Origin: Prevotellaceae bacterium
GTDB lineage: Bacteria > Bacteroidota > Bacteroidia > Bacteroidales > UBA932
Assembly (NCBI GenBank): GCA_031278135.1
Contig: JAITKY010000124.1
Location: 1 to 12,746, forward strand
Length of the DNA stretch: 12,746 nt
Direction of reading: 5' to 3'
The notes below the pieces were generated by a model. It had not been told where the DNA came from, ran no database searches, and worked only from the letters and a program-made list of their open reading frames with translations. The position numbers and the translations under genes are program-made. Each line of letters starts with the position of its first letter. Position 1 is the stretch's first letter. Positions 7,957-12,746 of the stretch are shown here, piece by piece.

Positions 7957-9231
7957 TCATCCATGTGCTAAAATTTTTTCGATACGTGACAGTAAAAACT
8001 CCCGAAACGCAAAGTTTTTAATCTTATTCAAGATTTCGTTGGCGAAACCGGACATCAATAACGATTGTGCTGTGGACTTGCTTATTCCACGTGATTGCAT
8101 GTAAAAAATAGCATCTTCGTTCAACTGTCCGACAGTGGCTCCGTGCGAACATTTTACGTTGTCGGCGTAGATTTCGAGTTGTGGTTTTGTGTATATTTTT
8201 GCGCCGGTATTGAGCAACACGTTCCTGTTTGATTGGTATGCTACGGTTTTTTGAGCGTCGGGACGAACAAGTATACGTCCGTTGAAAACGTTTACTGCTT
8301 TATCGTCCAAAATACTCTTGTACAACTCATTGCTTTGACATTCCAGAACAGCGTGGTCGATAAAAGTGTAATTATCGACATGTTGTTTGTTGCCGGCGAC
8401 AACTAATCCATACAGGTTACTATAACAGTGTTTTTCAGCCAAATGTATCTCCGTATTTTGCCGGACAAGTCCTCCACCGAGAATAATATTCGAACAGTTG
8501 AAAACACTGCCGCTATATTGACGGCTGTAATCGGAGGAAACATGCCTGGATAACAAACCCTTATCGTGAATACGGACAAAATTGACCTGCGCATCCGGCT
8601 TGATTACCGTCTCGGACAGATTGTTCGTCAGCGTCGAAGCATCGGAAACCCCGATGTTACATTCGATTATTTCGGCGACGCTGTTCTCTCCGAAAACAAA
8701 CAGATTATGCTGCTGACTGAAAATATTGGAATCCGAATCGATGATGTTGATAATCATCAAAGGTCGAGTAGTTTTCACTCCCGGATCAACAGACACATAC
8801 ACTCCCGAAAGAGCAGTGGCAATATTCAGCGCCGTCGGTAAATCGGTGATGTCAGCCAAACGGTTACAGTATTTTTCGACAATTTCCTCATACTCTCTCG
8901 CCGCCAAAAGCAGACTGCCATATACAAATCCGCCTTCCGACCTGATTTCATTGTTGATACACACACCATTAACCGTATATATCTTAATTGCATCGTCGAT
9001 TACGGAAAAGTTCGATTCCGCAGGCTTTTTCCAGTCGAAAGGATTGACGGGAACATATTCGCCATCGAAAATATCCGCCAAAGGAGTGTACTTATATTTT
9101 TCCTGTTTTATGTTCGGAAACTCGCTGTTTTTTATTTCATCTAATGCCCTGTTCCTGAAACTGTTAATATAACACGGGAATAAACTTTCGGACAGATTGG
9201 CGGCTATGTTGTATATATTCTTATAATTCAT
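7957..9231 (-). CDS. sufD: Fe-S cluster assembly scaffold component SufD
   Basis: SufD partners SufB and SufC in the cytoplasmic SufBC2D complex that builds and transfers Fe-S clusters. The 424-residue product has normal SufD length. The family signature is at the C-terminal end of the beta-helix core: ADNVKCSHGATVGQLNED, with the conserved Cys-Ser-His, followed by AIFYMQSRGIS. The C-terminal helical part (AQSLLMSGFANEIL, FREFLLSRIEKIL) also fits. SufD rather than SufB is favoured by the length, the weakly conserved N-terminal part (EKYKYTPLADIF) and its place right after sufC. The ATG overlaps the sufC stop by 4 nt, so the two are translationally coupled. sufS does not follow, as it does in many Bacteroidota suf operons. 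Confidence 0.95.
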   Translation of the reverse strand: MNYKNIYNIAANLSESLFPCYINSFRNRALDEIKNSEFPNIKQEKYKYTPLADIFDGEYVPVNPFDWKKPAESNFSVIDDAIKIYTVNGVCINNEIRSEGGFVYGSLLLAAREYEEIVEKYCNRLADITDLPTALNIATALSGVYVSVDPGVKTTRPLMIINIIDSDSNIFSQQHNLFVFGENSVAEIIECNIGVSDASTLTNNLSETVIKPDAQVNFVRIHDKGLLSRHVSSDYSRQYSGSVFNCSNIILGGGLVRQNTEIHLAEKHCYSNLYGLVVAGNKQHVDNYTFIDHAVLECQSNELYKSILDDKAVNVFNGRILVRPDAQKTVAYQSNRNVLLNTGAKIYTKPQLEIYADNVKCSHGATVGQLNEDAIFYMQSRGISKSTAQSLLMSGFANEILNKIKNFAFREFLLSRIEKILAHG

Positions 9232-9977
9232 ATTTCCAAGTCTTTCAACCAGTCGTACCCCTTTTTTTCGAGTTCCAAAGCCAACTCTTTACCGGCAGAT
9301 TTCACTATTTTACCTTTATATAATACATGTACAAAATCGGGCTTAATATAATCCAAAAGACGTTGATAGTGAGTTACTAAAATCAGAGCGTTGTCGGACG
9401 ATTTCAGTTTATTGACGCCTTCGGAAACGATTTTCAATGCGTCGATATCCAATCCGCTGTCGGTTTCATCCAAAATCGCAAGTTTCGGCTCTAAAATCGC
9501 CATTTGAAATATCTCGTTTCGTTTTTTCTCTCCGCCCGAAAAACCTTCGTTGACAGGTCTGCTAATGAGCGCAGAATCCATGCTCGTCAATGCGGCTTTT
9601 TCCTTCATCATTTTCAGAAATTCCGCAGGTTTAACCGGCTCAAGTCCTTTATATTTACGCTGTTCGTTGATTGCTGCTTTCATAAAATTAGTCATGCTGA
9701 CGCCCGGAATTTCGACCGGATACTGAAAACTCAAGAATATTCCGGCGTTAGCCCTGTCTTCCGGCGACATTTCGAGCAGATTTTTCCCTTCGAACTCTAT
9801 TTCGCCCTGCGTAACTTCAAAGTTATCCCGACCGGCAATCACCGAGGCTAACGTGCTCTTACCCGAACCGTTAGGTCCCATTATCGCATGAACTTCGCCG
9901 GCGTGAACTTCAAGATTAATCCCTCTAAGTATCTCTTTTCCTTCGACATTCGCATGTAAATCCGTAATCTTTATCAT
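9228..9977 (-). CDS. sufC: Fe-S cluster assembly ATPase SufC
   Basis: SufC is the ABC-type ATPase whose nucleotide-driven dimerisation reshapes the SufB-SufD core during cluster assembly. All ABC motifs are visible in the 249-residue protein: Walker A GPNGSGKST (about residues 34-42), Q-loop SFQYP, the Suf-type signature FSGGEKKRNE, Walker B LAILDETDSGLD, and the switch His in LVTHYQ. The ETDSGLD variant is diagnostic for SufC among ABC ATPases. There is no transmembrane segment. It is the first gene of a two-gene unit with sufD and has its own promoter 31 nt upstream. sufB, usually just upstream in Bacteroidota, is not in the window. Confidence 0.97.
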   Translation of the reverse strand: MIKITDLHANVEGKEILRGINLEVHAGEVHAIMGPNGSGKSTLASVIAGRDNFEVTQGEIEFEGKNLLEMSPEDRANAGIFLSFQYPVEIPGVSMTNFMKAAINEQRKYKGLEPVKPAEFLKMMKEKAALTSMDSALISRPVNEGFSGGEKKRNEIFQMAILEPKLAILDETDSGLDIDALKIVSEGVNKLKSSDNALILVTHYQRLLDYIKPDFVHVLYKGKIVKSAGKELALELEKKGYDWLKDLEI

Positions 9978-10007
9978 ATCTACTGCATTCTATTCATTTT
10001 TGCGCCG

Positions 10008-10039
10008 CAAAAGTAGTAAAAAAACCGGAAATCGGCAAT
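10008..10039 (-). promoter_or_regulatory. Putative sufCD promoter
   Basis: On the minus strand TACTTTTG (10008-10015) fits the -7 consensus TAnnTTTG and ends 30 nt before the sufC ATG. ATTG (10036-10039), 20 bp upstream, matches the -33 TTTG at three of four bases. This implies that sufCD is transcribed from here and not from a distant sufB promoter. No operator for an iron or redox regulator was recognised. Confidence 0.55.
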
Positions 10040-10125
10040 TTTCTTCATGCAAGTTACGCCAAAAACACAAAATTTGAAAAAAAATGTTATTTCCGGACAT
10101 CTTAATTATCAAGATATTATAGCAC

Positions 10126-10143
10126 TGAAAAAAATTTTTTTCA
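10126..10143. repeat. Perfect 18-bp A7T7 palindrome
   Basis: TGAAAAAAATTTTTTTCA is a perfect palindrome ending 6 bp before the -33 element of the rightward promoter. A-tract/T-tract blocks like this bend DNA and can serve as UP elements, while a palindrome can be an operator for a dimeric regulator. The sequence alone does not separate these roles. Confidence 0.5.
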
Positions 10144-10149
10144 AAAATA

Positions 10150-10181
10150 TTTGCCGGAATGAAACTTAATGTGTAATTTTA
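10150..10181 (+). promoter_or_regulatory. Promoter of the HTH-thioredoxin block
   Basis: TTTG (10150-10153) is followed after 20 bp by TAATTTTA (10174-10181), which matches the Bacteroidota -7 element TAnnTTTG at all but the last base. Transcription would start near 10188, giving a leader of roughly 28 nt before the ATG at 10216. The same transcript could continue into trxA and perhaps xerC and raiA. Confidence 0.5.
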
Positions 10182-10215
10182 CGGACGATTTTATCTAAGA
10201 AATTAAATAGCGATT

Positions 10216-10479
10216 ATGGAGACAGAGACTATAACATTCAATGAATTAAGGAGGATTAAAGACGCTCTTCCGAATGGTAGTATTCATAAAATTGCTGACT
10301 TGTTGGAAGTCAGCGAAGAGACTGTAAGGAATTATTTTGGCGGCGAAAACTTCGACCGTGGCAGGGCTATTGGGATACATTATGAAAAGGGTCCGGAAGG
10401 CGGAATTGTGACATTCGACGATGCTACCATCCTGAACCTGGCAAAAAAGATTCTTAATGAGCACAAGTTGGAGTATTAA
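10216..10479 (+). CDS. Small helix-turn-helix DNA-binding protein
   Basis: An 87-residue protein with a predicted helix-turn-helix at about residues 21-42: SIHKIADLLEVSEETVRNYF has the usual pattern of helix, turn (LEVS) and recognition helix (EETVRNYF). After it come a Gly-rich turn (GGENF), a short beta part (AIGIHYEKGPEGGIVTF) and a C-terminal helix (ATILNLAKKILNEH). Similar small proteins of unassigned function are, as I recall, common in Bacteroidales. The fold suggests a transcriptional regulator or a small nucleoid-type protein, but the target is unknown. It lies 74 nt before trxA on the same strand. The A7T7 palindrome just upstream of its promoter is a candidate site for self-control, which is inference only. 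Confidence 0.8.
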   Translation: METETITFNELRRIKDALPNGSIHKIADLLEVSEETVRNYFGGENFDRGRAIGIHYEKGPEGGIVTFDDATILNLAKKILNEHKLEY

Positions 10480-10553
10480 TTGTAAAAACGGAAAAATGAA
10501 CAATGTCTTTTGTGTATTTGTTCCAATTCCGTGATTAGAAACAAAAAGATTAA

Positions 10554-10871
10554 ATGGCATTAGAAGTAAATAGAACTAATTATGAGGAGGTTATCAATTC
10601 TGATAAACTCGTAGTTCTTGATTTTTGGGCAACATGGTGCGGACCATGCAGGGCTATCGCTCCCTATATCGACGAAATTGCCGAAGAATACGAAGGCAAA
10701 GTCATTGTAGGCAAGGTCAATATAGACGACGACAACGACGAATTGGCAATCAAGTATGGAGTGAGAAATATCCCTGCCGTCTTGTATATAAAAAGTGGAA
10801 AAGTAGTCGATAAACAGGTAGGCGCAGCAGGCAAAGATGTCTTCGTTCAGAAGTTGAAGGCGATATTATAA
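10554..10871 (+). CDS. trxA: Thioredoxin
   Basis: A 105-residue cytoplasmic thioredoxin that reduces protein disulfides and is recycled by thioredoxin reductase (not in the window). The active site WCGPC is at residues 28-32, after the core strand VVLDFWATW. The cis-Pro loop is RNIPAVLYI (Pro74), and [18 protein letters not shown] is the standard middle of the fold. There is no signal peptide, so it is the cytosolic TrxA type rather than an exported TlpA/ResA type. Length and motif order are normal. It probably shares a transcript with the HTH gene 74 nt upstream, since no convincing TAnnTTTG element stands in that gap. Confidence 0.97.
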   Translation: MALEVNRTNYEEVINSDKLVVLDFWATWCGPCRAIAPYIDEIAEEYEGKVIVGKVNIDDDNDELAIKYGVRNIPAVLYIKSGKVVDKQVGAAGKDVFVQKLKAIL

Positions 10872-10891
10872 GCCTGCAAATTATCGTTTAA

Positions 10892-10909
10892 AACAGGTAA
10901 GCGCCTGTT
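10892..10909 (+). terminator. Hairpin between trxA and the xer gene
   Basis: AACAGG and CCTGTT form a perfect 6-bp stem around a 6-base loop, 21 nt after the trxA stop. Downstream bases (GTAAATAGTTTTACG) contain only a TTTT, so termination would be weak. It may be a partial terminator, a pause site or an mRNA-processing hairpin between trxA and the recombinase gene. Confidence 0.3.
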
Positions 10910-10925
10910 GTAAATAGTTTTACGT

Positions 10926-11837
10926 ATGGATGATATCAAGATATTGACAGAACAGTTTATACGTTACATGCAGACGGAAAAAAGGTCGTCGGGACATACG
11001 TTGCGTGCATACGAAAATGACGTTTCCGATTTTTTCGTATGTGTTTTCGACAATAAGACTGTTATTGACATCTCCGAAGTAAATACGTTGATTGTCAGAC
11101 GTTGGATTTCGGAAATGATGAAAAGCGGACTGACTCCGCGCACTGTAAACCGTAAAACGGCGGCGCTAAGTTCGTTCTTCAAGTATTTGATGCGGAAAAA
11201 GAAGGTCGCAAGCAATCCTGTCGTCGGAATTACAAAACCGAAAGTTTCGAAAAAACTTCCGGCGTTTATCTCCGAAGAAAAAATGGCTGATGTTCTAGAG
11301 TTTGCAGAACTCGATTCCGATGATTATCCGGCATATAGGGATTATGTAATTCTGGAAACGTTCTACGCTACGGGAATGAGAATCTCCGAATTGGCAAATC
11401 TGAAACATAACGACTTGGATTTCAGTCTGCAACAAATCAAAACTCTGGGTAAACGAAACAAGGAACGTATCATCCCCATGACGGATAATATCAGGCAAAT
11501 ACTGGAAGAATATGTTTTCAGAAAAAAGACGTTTTTCCCGAATCCGATAAGTAATTATCTCTTTTTTAACTCCAATGGCGATAAAATATCGGTGAAATCG
11601 GTATATCTGGGAGTGAAAAAACGGTTACAATTTGGAGGTGTGACGGGAAAGTCAAACCCTCATGTTCTAAGACACACGTTTGCAACGCATATCTTGAACA
11701 ATGGAGCGGATTTGAACTCTGTTAAAGAGGTATTAGGACATGCAAGTCTGGCGGCAACGCAGATATATACGCATAATACTTTCGAAAAGTTAAAATTAAT
11801 TCATAATAATGCGCATCCACGCGCTAAGGTTAAATAA
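10926..11837 (+). CDS. xerC: Tyrosine recombinase of the XerC/XerD type
   Basis: This 303-residue site-specific recombinase has the size and layout of the Xer proteins that resolve chromosome dimers at dif. Residues about 5-92 are the core-binding SAM-like domain (FIRYMQTEKRSSGHTLRAYENDV). Residues about 110-297 are the catalytic domain with all the active-site residues: Arg152 (ATGMRISEL), Lys176 (LGKRNKERIIP), His246 and Arg249 (NPHVLRHTFATH), His272 (LGHASLAATQ) and the nucleophile Tyr281 (IYTHNTF). XerC and XerD cannot be told apart reliably from sequence alone, so the symbol is tentative. Its position directly upstream of raiA, 16 nt apart, is a known Bacteroidales arrangement and argues for a core Xer rather than a mobile-element integrase. 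No dif-like site was recognised. Confidence 0.93.
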   Translation: MDDIKILTEQFIRYMQTEKRSSGHTLRAYENDVSDFFVCVFDNKTVIDISEVNTLIVRRWISEMMKSGLTPRTVNRKTAALSSFFKYLMRKKKVASNPVVGITKPKVSKKLPAFISEEKMADVLEFAELDSDDYPAYRDYVILETFYATGMRISELANLKHNDLDFSLQQIKTLGKRNKERIIPMTDNIRQILEEYVFRKKTFFPNPISNYLFFNSNGDKISVKSVYLGVKKRLQFGGVTGKSNPHVLRHTFATHILNNGADLNSVKEVLGHASLAATQIYTHNTFEKLKLIHNNAHPRAKVK

Positions 11838-11853
11838 TTAAAAAATTGAAGCC

Positions 11854-12147
11854 ATGAACTTAAATGTACAATCCATCAAATTTGATGCAGACAAAAAACT
11901 CATTGAGTTTATTGAAAAAAAGGTTTCGAAGTTAGAAAAATTCTTCGAAGGAATCGTCGGAGCCGATGTTTATCTCAGGTTGGACAGTCAACCTGTTGAA
12001 AACAAAAAAGTAGAAATCCGCCTCAAAATCCCCGGCTATGACATCTTCGCCGAACGGGAATCAAAAAGTTTTGAGGAATCTACAGACTTATGTATTGATG
12101 CGCTTAAAACGCAACTTACTAAGGCAAAAGAAAAAATGCGATCATAA
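11854..12147 (+). CDS. raiA: Ribosome hibernation-promoting factor, short HPF/RaiA type
   Basis: A 97-residue protein of the RaiA/HPF/YfiA family, which binds the 30S decoding region and silences idle ribosomes in stationary phase or stress. The beta-alpha-beta-beta-beta-alpha fold can be followed: strand MNLNVQSIKFDA, helix KKLIEFIEKKVSKLEKFF, strands ADVYLRL, KKVEIRLKIPG and DIFAERES, helix FEESTDLCIDALKTQLTKAKEKM. It ends after the second helix, so it is the short form without the dimerising C-terminal domain of long HPF. It lies 16 nt after the recombinase gene and is probably co-transcribed with it. A strong terminator follows 30 nt after the stop. The symbol hpf would be equally valid. 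Confidence 0.93.
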   Translation: MNLNVQSIKFDADKKLIEFIEKKVSKLEKFFEGIVGADVYLRLDSQPVENKKVEIRLKIPGYDIFAERESKSFEESTDLCIDALKTQLTKAKEKMRS

Positions 12148-12177
12148 TTCAAAAAGTTTTTTATTTGGTTTAACGTG

Positions 12178-12217
12178 AAATCCTCCAAAGACAAAATTCT
12201 TCTGGGGGATTTTTTTT
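12178..12217 (+). terminator. Rho-independent terminator after raiA
   Basis: AAATCCTCC pairs with GGGGGATTT (one G-T pair) to make a 9-bp stem, with a possible inner AAGA/TCTT extension in the loop. It is followed directly by a run of T residues to 12217. It starts 30 nt after the raiA stop and should end the 10216-12147 transcription unit. Confidence 0.85.
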
Positions 12218-12236
12218 ATGAGTGTTGCGTGAAATC

Positions 12237-12264
12237 TTAAAGTGTCGTCGCTGCGCGACTTTAA
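12237..12264. repeat. Inverted repeat beside the insertion sequence
   Basis: TTAAAGT and ACTTTAA are exact 7-bp inverted arms around a GC-rich 14-base centre (GTCGTCGCTGCGCG). The pattern stops 3 bases before the likely insertion-sequence end at 12268. It could be an old hairpin disrupted by the insertion, a target site, or part of a small repeat family. There is no T-run to make it a terminator. Confidence 0.4.
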
Positions 12265-12327
12265 TAAGGCGCTGTCAATAAATAAACTACTTAAATAATT
12301 TTGTAGATAGAATTGTTGAAAAAGCAT

Positions 12328-12335
12328 TACCTTTG
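12328..12335 (+). promoter_or_regulatory. Putative transposase -7 element (TACCTTTG)
   Basis: TACCTTTG matches the Bacteroidota -7 consensus TAnnTTTG exactly and ends 13 nt before the transposase ATG. The nearest TTTG upstream (12300-12303) is 24 bp away, longer than the usual 19-21 bp, so the promoter may be weak. It lies inside the proposed element, as expected for an insertion sequence that carries its own promoter. Confidence 0.45.
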
Positions 12336-12348
12336 TCGCAATAAAACA

Positions 12349-12746
12349 ATGGAAGAGCAAGAATCTATAAAAAAGCGTATTGAGATAAATATGCATCAGT
12401 TAACTGAAATACAGACAAGAATATACCTTGCATCTGAAGCAGTTAGTTATGGTTTGGGAGGGATTACGCTCATATCCACACTGTCAGGAGTTAGCCCCAA
12501 AACCATCCAATTTGGTATAAAAGAGTCAAATAAAGAGGTCGAAACGGCTTCGCCAGGTAAAATACGCCGGTCAGGAGCGGGCAGAAAAAAGGAAAAAGAC
12601 AGGCAACCGGGTTTAGAAAAAGCGATCATGGATATTGTAGAGGCTCATACTGTTGGCGACCCAATGCGTGTAATAATATGGACAAGCAAAAGTTCAAGAA
12701 ACATTCAAACAGAATTACAACATCGAGGATATAAAGCATCCCACGA
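12349..12746 (+). CDS. ISAzo13-family transposase, N-terminal part (cut by window edge)
   Basis: The frame opens at an ATG at 12349 (MEEQESIKKRIEINMHQL) and stays open for 132 codons to the window edge. The N-terminal region matches the layout of ISAzo13 transposases (DDE_Tnp_ISAZ013 type). A helix-turn-helix part, RIYLASEAVSYGLGGITLIS then LSGVSPKTIQFGIKE, is followed by the linker KIRRSGAGRKK. Next comes the segment LEKAIMDIVEAHTVGDPMR, then WTSKSSRNIQTELQHRGYKASH, which leads into the catalytic domain. The DDE residues lie beyond the edge, so activity cannot be judged. No stop or frameshift is seen in the visible part. Confidence 0.85.
   Translation, partial: MEEQESIKKRIEINMHQLTEIQTRIYLASEAVSYGLGGITLISTLSGVSPKTIQFGIKESNKEVETASPGKIRRSGAGRKKEKDRQPGLEKAIMDIVEAHTVGDPMRVIIWTSKSSRNIQTELQHRGYKASH

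Larger units (their letters stand above)
9978..10215. other. Divergent intergenic region between sufC and the helix-turn-helix gene
   Basis: A 238-bp gene-free, strongly AT-rich stretch separates the leftward and rightward gene blocks. It holds a promoter for sufCD (10008-10039), a promoter for the rightward genes (10150-10181) and an A7T7 palindrome (10126-10143). A pair of 8-bp inverted copies CCGGAAAT (10025-10032) and ATTTCCGG (10089-10096) lies between the two promoters. No small ORF with support and no recognisable RNA gene was found. Confidence 0.6.
12268..12746 (+). mobile_element. ISAzo13-family insertion sequence, left part
   Basis: The element is recognised from its transposase (see the CDS at 12349). 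The left end is placed at GGCGCTGTCAATAAAT (12268 onward), because this G-starting sequence fits terminal repeats of the family as I recall them and a TAA that may be the target duplication precedes it (12265-12267). The right end, the second terminal repeat and the second TAA lie beyond the window, so the boundary is provisional. It sits 50 nt after the raiA terminator. Confidence 0.6.

Noticed and set aside
10246..10560. Minus-strand 104-codon frame over the HTH gene
   Set aside because: It is antisense to the HTH gene, whose helix-turn-helix pattern and promoter support the plus strand. The composition of the minus frame is not protein-like.
10915..10922. TAGTTTTA as a -7 promoter for the recombinase gene
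   Set aside because: It ends only 3 nt before the ATG, so transcription would begin inside the gene, and no TTTG lies 19-21 bp upstream.
12148..12348. tRNA gene downstream of raiA
   Set aside because: Synteny led me to look for cloverleaf features and the T-arm pattern GTTCRA in this gap. I found only the terminator, the inverted repeat and the insertion-sequence end.
12142..12629. Minus-strand frames over the raiA terminator and the transposase start
   Set aside because: They cross a rho-independent terminator and an insertion-sequence end, or lie antisense to the transposase, and have no recognisable motif.
1..12746. CRISPR array, phage or defence system
   Set aside because: No regularly spaced direct repeats, cas genes, phage structural genes or recognisable defence proteins were seen. 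The single tyrosine recombinase fits a core Xer by context.

Overview
The window looks like a piece of a Bacteroidota chromosome, most likely Bacteroidales. Four signs support this. Several genes are preceded by the Bacteroidota housekeeping promoter pattern (TTTG, 19-21 bp, TAnnTTTG) rather than by Shine-Dalgarno sites. One gene encodes a secreted protein with a type A C-terminal sorting domain of the type IX secretion system (T9SS). The xer recombinase-raiA pair is a familiar Bacteroidales neighbourhood. The transposase at the right edge belongs to the ISAzo13 family. The DNA is AT-rich by eye. I saw no rRNA, tRNA or CRISPR array.

Left arm (31-9977), all on the minus strand. In transcription order it holds sufC-sufD (Fe-S cluster assembly, 4-nt overlap); an OmpA-type envelope protein with a beta-propeller and carboxypeptidase-regulatory-like domains; a large unrecognised exported protein (13 nt further on); a T9SS cargo protein with its own promoter; and trpF-trpA (tryptophan biosynthesis, 17-nt overlap). 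The most unusual point is at about 1457-1516. The T9SS cargo frame has no stop codon after its sorting domain and runs through a 19-codon linker into trpF. A TATCTTTG promoter element and a good internal trpF ATG lie in that linker, so I read it as stop-codon loss (or a base error) between two separate genes rather than a purposeful fusion.

Right arm (10216-12147), all on the plus strand. It holds a small helix-turn-helix protein, thioredoxin, a XerC/XerD-type tyrosine recombinase and a short ribosome hibernation factor (raiA/hpf), closed by a clear rho-independent terminator. The arms diverge from a 238-bp AT-rich region (9978-10215) carrying a promoter for each direction and an 18-bp perfect A7T7 palindrome.

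Right edge (about 12268-12746). The left end of an ISAzo13-family insertion sequence, cut by the window edge. It sits where many Bacteroidales carry tRNA genes and tuf.

Functionally the window mixes housekeeping functions (Fe-S assembly, tryptophan, redox, chromosome dimer resolution, ribosome hibernation) with a three-gene envelope/secretion block (1514-7803). No wholly new system is evident. The points most worth checking are the T9SS-TrpF read-through, the unrecognised 717-residue exported protein next to the OmpA protein, and the sufCD pair lacking sufB and sufS.
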